Below are positions 8,064-16,041 of a DNA stretch of 64,000 bases, in pieces. The notes under the pieces were generated by a model. It was not told the origin of the DNA and did not search any database. It saw only the letters and a program-made list of their open reading frames with translations. Within the stretch, counting starts at the first letter, position 1. Every line of letters starts with the position of its first letter. The translations under genes were made by a program, and so were the position numbers. Location of the stretch: assembly GCF_036226365.1 (NCBI RefSeq), contig NZ_CP108462.1:8042001-8106000 (forward strand). The letters are read 5' to 3'. Source of the DNA: Streptomyces sp. NBC_01262. GTDB taxonomy: Bacteria; Actinomycetota; Actinomycetes; Streptomycetales; Streptomycetaceae.

Positions 8064-9026
8064 ATGCTGGAAACCTCCGCCCGACTGCTGCGGCTGCTCT
8101 CCCTCCTCCAGTCCCGCCGCGACTGGACGGGCCCGGAGCTCGCCGGGAAGCTCGGCGTGACCACCCGGACCGTGCGGCGTGACGTGGAGCGGCTGCGGGC
8201 GCTCGGCTACCCCGTGCACGCCGCGCCCGGCACGGCGGGCGGGTACCGGCTGGGGGCAGGGGCGGCGCTGCCGCCGCTGCTGCTGGACGACGAGGAGGCG
8301 ATCGCGGTCGCGCTGTGCCTGCGGACCGGCACGGACGGCAGCGTGGCGGGCATCGAGGAGACCTCGCTGCGGGCCCTGGCCAAGCTGGAGCAGGTGCTGC
8401 CGTCGCGGCTGCGCCATCGGGTCCAGGCGATGCAGGCGGTGGCGGTGTCGGGGCACAGGGCGCCGGCGGCGGTCGGCCAGGACGTGCTCACCGTCATCGG
8501 GGGCGCCTGCCGGGACCGCGAGCGGCTGCGCTTCGACTACCTCGACCACGGCGGCGCTTCGAGCCGCCGCACGGTCGAGCCGTTCCGGCTGGTGCACCAC
8601 GCCCGGCGCTGGTATCTGCTGGCCTGGGACACCGACCGCGCCGACTGGCGCTCCTTCCGCGTCGACCGCATGGACCCCAGGTCCCCGACCGGGCCCCGCT
8701 TCACGCCCCGCGAGCCGCCGATGGAGGCCGCCGCGTACGTCGCGCGGGGGGTCACCTCGCGTGCGTACCGCTATCAGGCGGTGGTCACGCTGCACGCCCC
8801 CGCCGAGACGGTCGCCCGGTACACCTCCAGCGGTTTCGCGACCGTCGAGGCGGTCGACGCGGGGACGTGCGTGCTGCGTACGGGCGCGGAGTCGCTGGAC
8901 GCGCTGTCGGTCTACATCGGGATGATGGGCGTCGACTTCGAGGTGCGGGAGCCGCCCGAGCTGATCAGCCATCTGGGGGTGGTGGCCGACCGGCTGGCCA
9001 GGGCGGTGGGCCCCGGGCCCCGGTAG
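8064..9026 (+). CDS. WYL-domain helix-turn-helix transcriptional regulator
   Basis: 320 residues. An N-terminal HTH_11-type winged helix (LLRLLSLLQSRRDWTGPELAGKLGVTTRTVRRDVERL) is followed by YRLGAGAALPPLLLDDEEA, typical of the YafY/DeoR-like WYL family. The WYL ligand domain is at about 140-220 (RRTVEPFRLVHHARRWYLLAWD) with a C-terminal WCX region. Such proteins sense nucleic acid or small ligands and often control DNA-damage or defence genes. No target is evident here; it stands alone between a terminator and the slipin gene. Confidence 0.9.
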   Translation: MLETSARLLRLLSLLQSRRDWTGPELAGKLGVTTRTVRRDVERLRALGYPVHAAPGTAGGYRLGAGAALPPLLLDDEEAIAVALCLRTGTDGSVAGIEETSLRALAKLEQVLPSRLRHRVQAMQAVAVSGHRAPAAVGQDVLTVIGGACRDRERLRFDYLDHGGASSRRTVEPFRLVHHARRWYLLAWDTDRADWRSFRVDRMDPRSPTGPRFTPREPPMEAAAYVARGVTSRAYRYQAVVTLHAPAETVARYTSSGFATVEAVDAGTCVLRTGAESLDALSVYIGMMGVDFEVREPPELISHLGVVADRLARAVGPGPR

Positions 9027-9158
9027 CGTCCGCGGGCCCCGCACGGGCCTGTCCGGCCCCGGTCCCGGGAGGTACCGTGGAATCACCGCCCCCGTGGGGC
9101 TCCCCCGGGGGCACCTGGCTTGCGATGCCGCGCGCGGCGCGGCCGGCAGGGGGCCGTG

Positions 9159-10016
9159 ATGGTCGTGGAGTTGGTGGCCGCCGGGCTGGCGGCCTGCGCG
9201 GTGTACGGGATGCTCGGCGCCCGGGTCGTGCAACAGTTCGAGCGCGGTGTGATCTTCCGGCTGGGCAGACTGCGAGAAGGCGTCCGGGGGCCCGGATTCA
9301 CCATGATCATCCCGGGTGTCGACCGGCTACGTAAGGTCAATCTGCAGATCGTGACGATGCCGGTGCCCGGCCAGGACGGGATCACCAGGGACAACGTCAC
9401 GGTCAAGGTCGACGCGGTCGTCTACTTCAAGGTCGTCAACGCGGCCGACGCGATCATCAACGTCGAGGACTACCGCTTCGCCGTCTCGCAGATGGCCCAG
9501 ACCTCGCTGCGCTCGATCATCGGCAAGAGCGACCTGGACGACCTGCTGTCCAATCGCGAGAAGCTCAACCAGGGGCTCGAGCTCATGATCGACAGCCCGG
9601 CCATCGGGTGGGGCGTGCAGATCGACCGCGTCGAGATCAAGGACGTGTCCCTGCCCGAGACCATGAAGCGGTCCATGGCCCGGCAGGCCGAGGCCGACCG
9701 CGAGCGGCGGGCCCGGGTCATCAACGCCGACGCCGAGCTCCAGGCCTCGAAGAAGCTTGCCCAGGCGGCCGAGGTCATGTCCGAGCAGCCGGCCGCGCTT
9801 CAGCTGCGCCTGCTCCAGACGGTCGTCGCCGTCGCCGCCGAGAAGAACTCCACGCTCGTCCTCCCCTTCCCCGTCGAGCTCCTCCGCTTCCTCGAACGCG
9901 CCCACCCGGGCCCACCGGCCCCGCCCGCCGCGCCGCGTGCGGCGCAGCCTGAGGAGCCGCCTGAGGAGCCGCGCGCGGTCGAGCCGGAGGCCGACCGGCC
10001 CGAGCTGGAGGGCTAG
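9159..10016 (+). CDS. slipin/SPFH (band 7) membrane protein
   Basis: 285 residues from ATG 9159, with AGGGGG upstream; the frame is open earlier but that part has no membrane-protein character. One N-terminal transmembrane helix (VVELVAAGLAACAVYGMLGA) precedes a band 7 domain (QQFERGVIFRLGRL ... GPGFTMIIPGVDRL) and an alpha-helical, charged stretch (RQAEADRERRARVINADAELQASKKLAQAAEVM). The C-terminal tail is rich in Pro and Glu. SPFH proteins form oligomeric cages and organise membrane microdomains. The stop codon TAG is composed of the TA border plus the first G of a MITE-like element. Confidence 0.9.
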   Translation: MVVELVAAGLAACAVYGMLGARVVQQFERGVIFRLGRLREGVRGPGFTMIIPGVDRLRKVNLQIVTMPVPGQDGITRDNVTVKVDAVVYFKVVNAADAIINVEDYRFAVSQMAQTSLRSIIGKSDLDDLLSNREKLNQGLELMIDSPAIGWGVQIDRVEIKDVSLPETMKRSMARQAEADRERRARVINADAELQASKKLAQAAEVMSEQPAALQLRLLQTVVAVAAEKNSTLVLPFPVELLRFLERAHPGPPAPPAAPRAAQPEEPPEEPRAVEPEADRPELEG

Positions 10017-10177
10017 GGCCTGTCCGGCGGATCTCCGTGGCGTCGCGTGCCCTGGCACCAGCGCTCGCGGCGTTGCCGAAACGCCCACAGGAAACCACCC
10101 TGTGGGCGCTCCGGCGCCTTGCGATCGCAGGCACCAGACCCCGCTCCTTCACCCACGGAGATCCGCCGGACAGACCC
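10016..10177. mobile_element. MITE-like element with 25-bp terminal inverted repeats
   Basis: A 162-bp non-coding element bounded by 25-bp inverted repeats with one mismatch (GGGCCTGTCCGGCGGATC... at 10016-10040 and its complement at 10153-10177) and flanked by TA on both sides (10014-10015, 10178-10179), consistent with a TA target duplication. A perfect 10-bp internal inverted repeat (10082-10091 with 10099-10108) lies in the centre. It has no open frame, so it must have moved in trans. It lies exactly between two convergent genes and contributes the last base of both stop codons. Confidence 0.75.
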
Positions 10178-10998
10178 TAGGGCCTGCCCGGCCGCCAGAT
10201 GTAGGGGGTCGTCGTCGCGACGGCGACCAGGCCGAGGCGGGTGAGGATGGGCCGGCTCTCGTCGGTCGCGTCGACCTGGAGGTAGCGGTGGCCGCGTGCG
10301 GCGGCCAGGCGGGCGCGGTGGGCGACGGTGGCGCAGTAGATGCCGCGGCCGCGCCAGGGGGCGAGGGTGGAGCCGCCCCACAGGGACGCGAAGTCGGTGC
10401 CCTCGTGGAAGCGTACCCAGGAGGCGCAGACCACCTCGCCGTCCGGCGCCTCCACGGCGACGACCACGCAGGGATCGCCGGGTCCGGCCAGCTCCCGTTC
10501 GAGCGCCTCGGGGAGCCAGCCGTGGTCCTCGCCCCAGACCGCCTCCTCCATCGCCGCGATCCGTTCGAGATCCTCGCGGGAGGTGACCTCGCGCAGCCGT
10601 ACGCCCTCGGGGAGGGCAGCGTCCGACGCGGCCAGCGGCTCGACGGGCCCGACCAGCACCGTCTCGCGCTCGTCGGGCACGAAGCCCGCCTTGGCGAGCC
10701 GTTGCGGGAGGTCGGCGGGGCGGTCGTGGCCGTGGTGCTTCCACTCGACGGACTGGTCCAGCGCGGCGAAGTGGTTGCGCTGGGCGGCGATGAAGTCGTC
10801 GAGCGCGGGGCCGTCCAGGCCGCCCAGATCGCGGTAGCCGATGAAGCCGGGGCCGGTCTGACGGGTCTTGCGGACGATGGGGCCGACCTGCTCGACGGCC
10901 CGGTATCCGGCGGCGCCGGGGACGATACGGGTGCGGAGCTGGTCTTCGTACGCGGCGCGATAGGTCAGCGCCTCTGCGGAGAGTGTGGGGTCTGTCAT
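10177..10998 (-). CDS. GNAT-family N-acetyltransferase
   Basis: About 273 residues from ATG 10998 (MTDPTLSAEALTYRAAYEDQL); ATG 11013 is also possible, and neither has a strong ribosome site. The C-terminal half is a GNAT fold: VVCASWVRFHEGTDFASLWGGSTLAPWRGRGIYCATVAHRA carries the acetyl-CoA loop (WRGRGIY), followed by YLQVDATDESRPILTRLGL. The N-terminal half may be a second, degenerate GNAT domain. The acceptor substrate is unknown. Its stop codon TAG is formed at the right border of the MITE-like element. Confidence 0.8.
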   Translation of the reverse strand: MTDPTLSAEALTYRAAYEDQLRTRIVPGAAGYRAVEQVGPIVRKTRQTGPGFIGYRDLGGLDGPALDDFIAAQRNHFAALDQSVEWKHHGHDRPADLPQRLAKAGFVPDERETVLVGPVEPLAASDAALPEGVRLREVTSREDLERIAAMEEAVWGEDHGWLPEALERELAGPGDPCVVVAVEAPDGEVVCASWVRFHEGTDFASLWGGSTLAPWRGRGIYCATVAHRARLAAARGHRYLQVDATDESRPILTRLGLVAVATTTPYIWRPGRP

Positions 10999-11162
10999 CG
11001 CGCGGCAGTCCATCACAGCCCGCCGTTGCGAAGCCAGCGAATTGTACGCGCTCGGTACCAAGAGCGGAACGGGCCCTTGCAGTTGTCACCCGGAGGTGGG
11101 AATACTCGGCGCCACTTGATTGGCGTGGACACGAATTCCTTCGCCCCACAGGAGGTACCGAG

Positions 11163-12269
11163 TTGAGCCACCGACGAACACCGAAACGAAAAACGGTGCT
11201 GGCCTTAGGCGGTGCCGCAGCCCTCGTGACGGCGGCCGTCGTACTGCCCAACGCGATGGCCTCGACGACCGACACCGGCCCGAGGACGATGTCCGCGGAC
11301 GCCGCCCAGGACCTGGTGAACGACCTCACGTCGCGATTCGGCCCGGCCATCGCCGGCGCGTTCTACGACGCCCAGGCCGGCCAGATCATCGTCAACGTGG
11401 TGAACGGCGGCGGCCACGACAACACCGTCATCGTGCAGGTCAAGAAGACCGGCGCCGTGGCGCGCGCCGTCGACAACAGCACCGCCGAACTGACCAGCGC
11501 GGCCAGGACGCTGAAGGCCCGGGCCACCATCCCCGGCACCGCCTGGGCGGTGGACCCCAAGACGAACGAGATCCTGGTCACCGCGGACAGCACGGTCGCC
11601 GCCGACGACATGGCGACCCTTGAGGCCACCGTGAAGTCGCTGGGCGACGGCGTGGCCCGGATCCGTAAGACGGCGGGGGAGTTCAAGCCCTTCGTCGCGG
11701 GCGGCGACGCCATCTTCAGCAGCGGCGCGCGCTGCTCCCTCGGCTTCAATGTCACCGCCTCGGACGGCTCGCCCGCCTTCCTGACGGCAGGGCACTGCGG
11801 GGTCGCCTTCGAGCAGTGGTCCGACACGGAGGACGGCGACCCGATCGCCACCGTCGACCAGGCGACATTCCCCGGGGACGGCGACTTCGCACTCGTGAAG
11901 TACGACGACCCGGACACCGACGCGCCCAGCGAGGTCGCCGTCGGCGACGACGCCTCGGTCCCCATCGTCCAGGCCGACGACGCGACGGTCGGCCTGCAGG
12001 TGTTCCGGATGGGCAGCACCACCGGGCTCCACGACGGCACCGTCACCGGCCTGGACGCCACCGTCAACTACGAGGAGGGGTCGGTCACCGGCCTCATCCA
12101 GACCGACGTCTGCGCCGAACCCGGCGACAGCGGCGGCCCGCTCTTCACCGAGGACGGCAGCGCGATCGGCCTCACCTCGGGTGGCAGTGGCGACTGCACG
12201 TCGGGCGGCGAGACCTTCTTCGAGCCGGTGACGACCGCACTCGCGGCCACCAGCTCCAAGATCGGCTGA
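11163..12269 (+). CDS. secreted streptogrisin-like serine protease precursor (second copy)
   Basis: 368 residues from TTG 11163, chosen because AGGAGGTA lies eight bases before it and the next residues form a signal peptide (SHRRTPKRKTVLALGGAAALVTAAVVLPNAMA). A propeptide follows (GTAWAVDPKTNEILVTADS), then the protease domain: His in LTAGHCG, Asp in GDFALVKYDD, Ser in PGDSGGPLF. Compared with the first copy the mature enzyme is markedly acidic and its propeptide is longer. It probably differs in specificity or pH/salt tolerance. Convergent with the ArsR-type gene and separated from it by a hairpin. Confidence 0.92.
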   Translation: MSHRRTPKRKTVLALGGAAALVTAAVVLPNAMASTTDTGPRTMSADAAQDLVNDLTSRFGPAIAGAFYDAQAGQIIVNVVNGGGHDNTVIVQVKKTGAVARAVDNSTAELTSAARTLKARATIPGTAWAVDPKTNEILVTADSTVAADDMATLEATVKSLGDGVARIRKTAGEFKPFVAGGDAIFSSGARCSLGFNVTASDGSPAFLTAGHCGVAFEQWSDTEDGDPIATVDQATFPGDGDFALVKYDDPDTDAPSEVAVGDDASVPIVQADDATVGLQVFRMGSTTGLHDGTVTGLDATVNYEEGSVTGLIQTDVCAEPGDSGGPLFTEDGSAIGLTSGGSGDCTSGGETFFEPVTTALAATSSKIG

Positions 12270-12299
12270 CGCGCGACGCACTCGCGCGGAAGCCCCGAG

Positions 12300-12335
12300 G
12301 AGCCCCGGAAGCTGCCCCCTCAGCGGCCGGGGCTC
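12300..12335. terminator. bidirectional hairpin between protease and ArsR-type gene
   Basis: GAGCCCCGG (12300-12308) pairs with CCGGGGCTC (12327-12335), followed by TTCTC. It overlaps the last codons of the convergent regulator gene and lies 31 bases after the protease stop. Confidence 0.6.
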
Positions 12336-12853
12336 TTCTCACGCTCACGCGCACGCTCCCGCAGCGGGAACGCCGTCACCGTGGCGCCCACATGCACCGT
12401 GGCCGGTGTGCGCGGCGCCTGCGCCGCCTCGTGCAGGCCGACCAGGAGCGCGGCGAGCCGGTGCCGGAAGTCGTCCCAGGCGTCCGGGAACACCCACAGC
12501 TCGGCGTCGGCGGTGACGCCCTCGCCGGGCGCGCGGCGGGCGGCGCGTTCACGGACGTTGAAGGAGAGCACCTCCGCCAGCATCGGCGCGGCGTCCTGCC
12601 GCTGATCGGGCAGCGGACTGCCGTGCACCGCCCGGTAACGGCGTTCCTGGCCGCCCCGGTTGGGGCGCACCTCGGCCAGTTCCACCAGCCCGACGGAGGC
12701 GAGCCGACGCAGGTGCTGGCTGGCCAGGGCGTGCGAGATACCGAGCTCGCGGGCGAGCTCGGCGGCGGACTGGGGGCCGGTCCAGGTGAGGTTCATCATC
12801 CGCAGCCGTACGGGATGAGCGAGGGCTCTGAGCGTGGGGTCGGTCGCCGTCAT
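12320..12853 (-). CDS. ArsR-type winged-helix transcriptional regulator
   Basis: 177 residues. The winged helix occupies about residues 5-75 (TLRALAHPVRLRMMNLTWTGPQSAAELARELGISHALASQHLRRLASVGLVELAE), the classic ArsR/HTH_20 pattern. The C-terminal extension contains a conserved RRYRAVHGSPLPDQ turn. No CxC-type metal site is visible, so a small-molecule or dimerisation role is likelier. No obvious target sits next to it, and the adjacent 250-bp region upstream may hold only its promoter and a possible small frame. Confidence 0.82.
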   Translation of the reverse strand: MTATDPTLRALAHPVRLRMMNLTWTGPQSAAELARELGISHALASQHLRRLASVGLVELAEVRPNRGGQERRYRAVHGSPLPDQRQDAAPMLAEVLSFNVRERAARRAPGEGVTADAELWVFPDAWDDFRHRLAALLVGLHEAAQAPRTPATVHVGATVTAFPLRERAREREKSPGR

Positions 12854-12939
12854 GCCGCGTAGTAAATCGTGCCGGACCCTTGCCTCCGCAACCCCCTAGC
12901 GTTCGCTTGGGCCCGCCGCCCGTGACGAAGGGGACGGCT

Positions 12940-13074
12940 GTGCAACGGGGGGCGGTGCGGGGGCCGCCCGACCGCACCGCCGCCGGGTGTCCCGCAGGGG
13001 TCCTCATCTGCGGATTCGGCAGTTCCGCGAGGCCGTACGCGGCCGGGATCCAGGTGAATTCCCTCACCGGGTGA
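12940..13074 (+). CDS. possible small protein, 44 residues
   Basis: From GTG 12940, with GGGGAC a few bases upstream, an open frame encodes about 44 residues including AAGCPAGVLICGFGSSARPY. Third positions are mostly G or C, as in real genes here. It is divergent from the ArsR-type gene. No family is recognised; chance is possible in such GC-rich DNA. The rest of the 253-bp gap 12854-13106 shows nothing else. Confidence 0.22.
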   Translation: MQRGAVRGPPDRTAAGCPAGVLICGFGSSARPYAAGIQVNSLTG

Positions 13075-13106
13075 ACCGTCTCGCCACTTTCGGACGACCC
13101 GGGCGG

Positions 13107-13700
13107 TTATGACCCTGGCGTACCCGTACCGCCGCCCAGGGAGAAGACCTGCCGCTGGTGCCAGCGTTCGTTCTCGTCGCACACGAACAGGCTCACCGAC
13201 GCGACGCGTGCGCTGACCGGTAGCCCGGGCCGCAGCTCCGCCTCGACCGCGTCGTACGTCCCGGGCTCGAACGACACGGGCGTGCGGTCGTACGCGACGG
13301 TGAGATGCGGGTGCGGGTCGTCGAACTTCCCCGCGTACGGCGGCGCCTCCGGCCACCGGGCGGCCACCGCTTCGGTGAGCGCGACGAAGGGCGCGGCCGG
13401 CTCCGGCGCGAGAAAGAGCACGTCGGGGAAGCGCCCGCAACGGGCGAACTCGACCTCGAACGGCTCCTGTCGGCCGAAGAGACCGGTCAGCGCGCCGATA
13501 ACCCCGGCGTCGATCCGGCTCACGTCGAGGAAGGGGTAGAGGACGGTCACATGCGCCGGAATCCCCGCGCCTGCCGCGGCGTCGTAGCGCCGGCGCAGCG
13601 CGCCGACCAGCGGCTCGGCCTCGGGGACGGCGGCGAGGAGCGCGGTCTCGCCGGCCCGGCGGCGCGGCTGCGGTTCTTTGGCGTCGAGATCATCGGTCAT
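13107..13700 (-). CDS. 2H phosphoesterase (2'-5' RNA ligase-like)
   Basis: 197 residues with both diagnostic H-x-T motifs, HVTV (in GIPAHVTVLYPFLD) and HLTV (in DPHPHLTVAYD), which form the active site of the LigT/2H superfamily. These enzymes hydrolyse or form 2',3'- and 2',5'-linked nucleotides and are cytoplasmic. The N-terminal ~20 residues (MTDDLDAKEPQPRRRAGE) are an extra charged tail. Divergent from the amidase gene, 35 bases apart. The natural substrate cannot be told from sequence. Confidence 0.85.
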   Translation of the reverse strand: MTDDLDAKEPQPRRRAGETALLAAVPEAEPLVGALRRRYDAAAGAGIPAHVTVLYPFLDVSRIDAGVIGALTGLFGRQEPFEVEFARCGRFPDVLFLAPEPAAPFVALTEAVAARWPEAPPYAGKFDDPHPHLTVAYDRTPVSFEPGTYDAVEAELRPGLPVSARVASVSLFVCDENERWHQRQVFSLGGGTGTPGS

Positions 13701-13735
13701 GGGGGCATGGTGCCCGAGCCGTAGGGTGACTGGCC

Positions 13736-14923
13736 ATGGAATACGACGCGTTCGTGCCCGAGCCCGGCCGGGCTGCGCGGCTCGCCGCCGAGACGGCCGC
13801 GGCCGTGCCAGGCGGGCCGCTGTACGGCGTCCCGGTCGGCGTCAAGGACATCATCCACGTCGACGGGCTGCCGACCCGGGCGGGCTCGGCCCTGCCGCCC
13901 GAGGTGCTGGCGGGCCCGCAGGCCACGGTCGTGGACCGGCTGCGGGCGGCCGGGGCAGTGGTGGCGGGCAAGACGGTGACCGCCGAGTTCGCCATGACCG
14001 CGCCCGGGCCCACCCGCAACCCGCGCAACCCCGCCCACACCCCCGGCGGTTCGAGCAGCGGCTCGGCGGCGGCCGTCGCGGCCGGCCTGGTCCCGCTGGC
14101 CGTCGGCACCCAGACGGTCGGCTCGGTGATCCGCCCGGCCGCCTACTGCGGCATCGTCGGCTTCAAGCCCACCTACGGCCGCATCCCGGCCGACGGGGTC
14201 ATCCCCAACGCCCCGAGCCTCGACACGGTGGGCCTCTTCGCTCCCGACGCGGCGGGCGTCGCCCGGGCCGCCGCCGTCCTGTGCGACGACTGGCGGCCCA
14301 TGGCCGTCCAACCGCCGCCGCGGCTGCCCGTGCTGGGCATCCCCGTCGGCCCCTACCTGGAGCGCGCCGGGGCGGAGGCACTGGAGGCCTTCCACGACCA
14401 GGTCCAGCGGCTCCGCTCGGCCGGATTCGCGGTGCACGAGGTGCCCGCGCTGGCCGACTTCGACGCCGTCGCCCGGCAGCTGTTCATCCTCAACCGCTAC
14501 GAGGCCGCCCGCAGCCACGCCGCCTGGTTCCCCCGCTACGGCCACCTCTACCGCGAGCCGACCGCCGCCACGGTCCGCCAGGGCCAGGCCCTCGACCACA
14601 GCGACCACGCACGCGCCTCCCGCGAGCGCGAGCTGCTCCGCGACCGTCTCCTGGACGCCATGGCCGCCCGCCACACCATCGACCTCTGGCTCTCCCCCTC
14701 CGCCACCGGCCCCGCCCCCCTCGGCCTCCACACCACCGGCGACAGCGTCATGTGCCTCCCCTGGAGCTACGCCGGCCTCCCCTCGCTCACCCTCCCCGCC
14801 GGCCACGCCGCGAACGGGCTGCCGCTCGGCCTTCAGCTCGTCGCCCGCCCCGGCGCGGACGAGCTGCTGCTCGCCTGGGCGGCGTCCCTGAGCTCCGGCA
14901 CTTCCAGCCTCAGCCCGATGTAG
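13736..14923 (+). CDS. amidase-signature family hydrolase
   Basis: 395 residues, cytoplasmic. The Ser-cisSer-Lys triad is visible: Lys in YGVPVGVKDIIHVDG, the first Ser in the Gly/Ser-rich block TPGGSSSGSAAAVAAG, and the nucleophile Ser in GTQTVGSVIRPA. It is shorter than typical 450-500-residue amidases (GatA, allophanate hydrolase domain), as in the Streptomyces group that has a trimmed N-terminus. It hydrolyses an amide, identity unknown. The 3' end overlaps the convergent acetyltransferase gene by 91 bases. Confidence 0.85.
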   Translation: MEYDAFVPEPGRAARLAAETAAAVPGGPLYGVPVGVKDIIHVDGLPTRAGSALPPEVLAGPQATVVDRLRAAGAVVAGKTVTAEFAMTAPGPTRNPRNPAHTPGGSSSGSAAAVAAGLVPLAVGTQTVGSVIRPAAYCGIVGFKPTYGRIPADGVIPNAPSLDTVGLFAPDAAGVARAAAVLCDDWRPMAVQPPPRLPVLGIPVGPYLERAGAEALEAFHDQVQRLRSAGFAVHEVPALADFDAVARQLFILNRYEAARSHAAWFPRYGHLYREPTAATVRQGQALDHSDHARASRERELLRDRLLDAMAARHTIDLWLSPSATGPAPLGLHTTGDSVMCLPWSYAGLPSLTLPAGHAANGLPLGLQLVARPGADELLLAWAASLSSGTSSLSPM

Positions 14924-15378
14924 TCCGCCCCGCCCGGCCCCGGCCTCCGTCGCCCGTCGGGGCGCCAGCCGTGCCTTGCGTAGAACGCCCTTGCCCGGGC
15001 GTTGCGCTCCCACGCGTACAGCGTCCCGTCCCGCAGCCCGGCGGCGCGCAGCGCCCGCACATACGCCGCGTGCAGGCTCGCTCCCACGCCGGTGCCCCAG
15101 TCGCCGGGGGCGACATGGATCTGGTACAGCTCCCCGTCGGCCGGCATGCCCGCCGACAGCACCCCCACCACGGTCCCGTCCGCCCGCACCGCACACATCG
15201 CCGTCCGGTGATCCCCCTCAACCGCCCGCGCCCACCCCGCGGCCCGTTCCGCCTGCTCCTGCGAGTCGGCCAGCTCGGCCTCGCGGAGGCCTCCGGCCAG
15301 GTAGTAGGCGGTCCTGGCGGCGGTATGCACGGCGAGCATCGCCTCCAGGTCGGCGGGCGTCGCGATACGGATCTCCAT
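14833..15378 (-). CDS. GNAT-family N-acetyltransferase
   Basis: 181 residues from ATG 15378, with AAGGGG upstream. A compact GNAT fold: MEIRIATPADLEAMLAVHTAAR at the N-terminus, VVGVLSAGMPADGELYQIHVAPGDWGTGVGASLHAAYVRAL holding the acetyl-CoA loop, then LYAWERNARARAFYARHGWRPDG. The Ser-rich tail SSSSSAPG lies where the gene overlaps the amidase. The acceptor is unknown. Confidence 0.85.
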   Translation of the reverse strand: MEIRIATPADLEAMLAVHTAARTAYYLAGGLREAELADSQEQAERAAGWARAVEGDHRTAMCAVRADGTVVGVLSAGMPADGELYQIHVAPGDWGTGVGASLHAAYVRALRAAGLRDGTLYAWERNARARAFYARHGWRPDGRRRPGPGGADYIGLRLEVPELRDAAQASSSSSAPGRATS

Positions 15379-15502
15379 GACGGCGGGGCCCCTTTCCCTC
15401 ATGCGCTCCTCGCGGGCGATCAGCGGCTGGCGCCGCGTGGCGGCCTCCGCGGCTTCGCGCACCCCGGTCGGGTGGGTGGTTGCGGTTCGTGGCTGACGGT
15501 GT

Positions 15503-15793
15503 TTTCCCCCACCCCGCCCCTTCCCGAAACCGGGCTCTGCCCGGACCCGCCGGGGGCAAGCCCCCGGGGCCCCCGAACGCCCTGCGGGCGTGTCCTCAAA
15601 CGCCGGACGGGCTGAAACTTGCCGCCCCGGCCGGGAGGGGACATGCCGGGGTTCTCCCGCAGCGCGACGAGCGAGGATCCCGGGCACAAAATCGGTCGAC
15701 CAGAGTCGCGAGCGCCGAGGAGAGATCCCCGGTGGTGGCCCCGACCTCCAGGCCAACCCAGCCCGTCCGGCGCTTGAGGACGGAACCGGCAAC
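15503..15793. repeat. copy A of a ~300-bp dispersed repeat
   Basis: This non-coding segment is repeated in inverted orientation at 53831-54164. It holds two 23-mers of the Streptomyces GTCCTCAA..CGCCGGACGGGCTG family (15592-15614 and, inverted, 15759-15781) around a core. In the core, 57 bases (15627-15683) and about 49 bases (from 15697) match the other copy, while the 13 bases between them (15684-15696) are quite different. It fills most of the 660-bp gap before DnaE2. Confidence 0.8.
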
Positions 15794-15973
15794 CCCGACC
15801 GACGGCACCGCAAACCGCACCGCCGGCCATGGCAAACCGCACTCGCTCGCAACTCCGTTGCCCCACCGCATACGTGACGGAGAGGCACCTATTTCAGCCA
15901 CGCATTTCGAACGCCGCCAGAGCCCCCGCGTAAGCGGAAACGTCGCTGAGCAGCAGCAATAGAGCTAGAGTAA

Positions 15974-15989
15974 TCGAACGGGCGTACGA
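15974..15989. promoter_or_regulatory. LexA (SOS) box candidate upstream of imuC/dnaE2
   Basis: TCGAAC-GGGC-GTACGA differs at one position from the actinobacterial/Bacillus LexA consensus CGAACRNRYGTTYG. It lies 52 bases before the DnaE2 start, where DnaE2 genes are known to be LexA controlled. It predicts DNA-damage induction. Confidence 0.75.
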
Positions 15990-16041
15990 TGAACGTATCG
16001 GGCAAATGGCTGAAAAGGGGTGGCGTGAGTGGAGGTGCGGC

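Noticed and set aside
15644..15775. An ATG frame (MPGFSRSATSEDPG...) inside repeat copy A that is partly shared by copy B
   Set aside because: It has no ribosome site, the frame crosses the variable 13-base core, and both copies are in intergenic repeat DNA; treated as non-coding.
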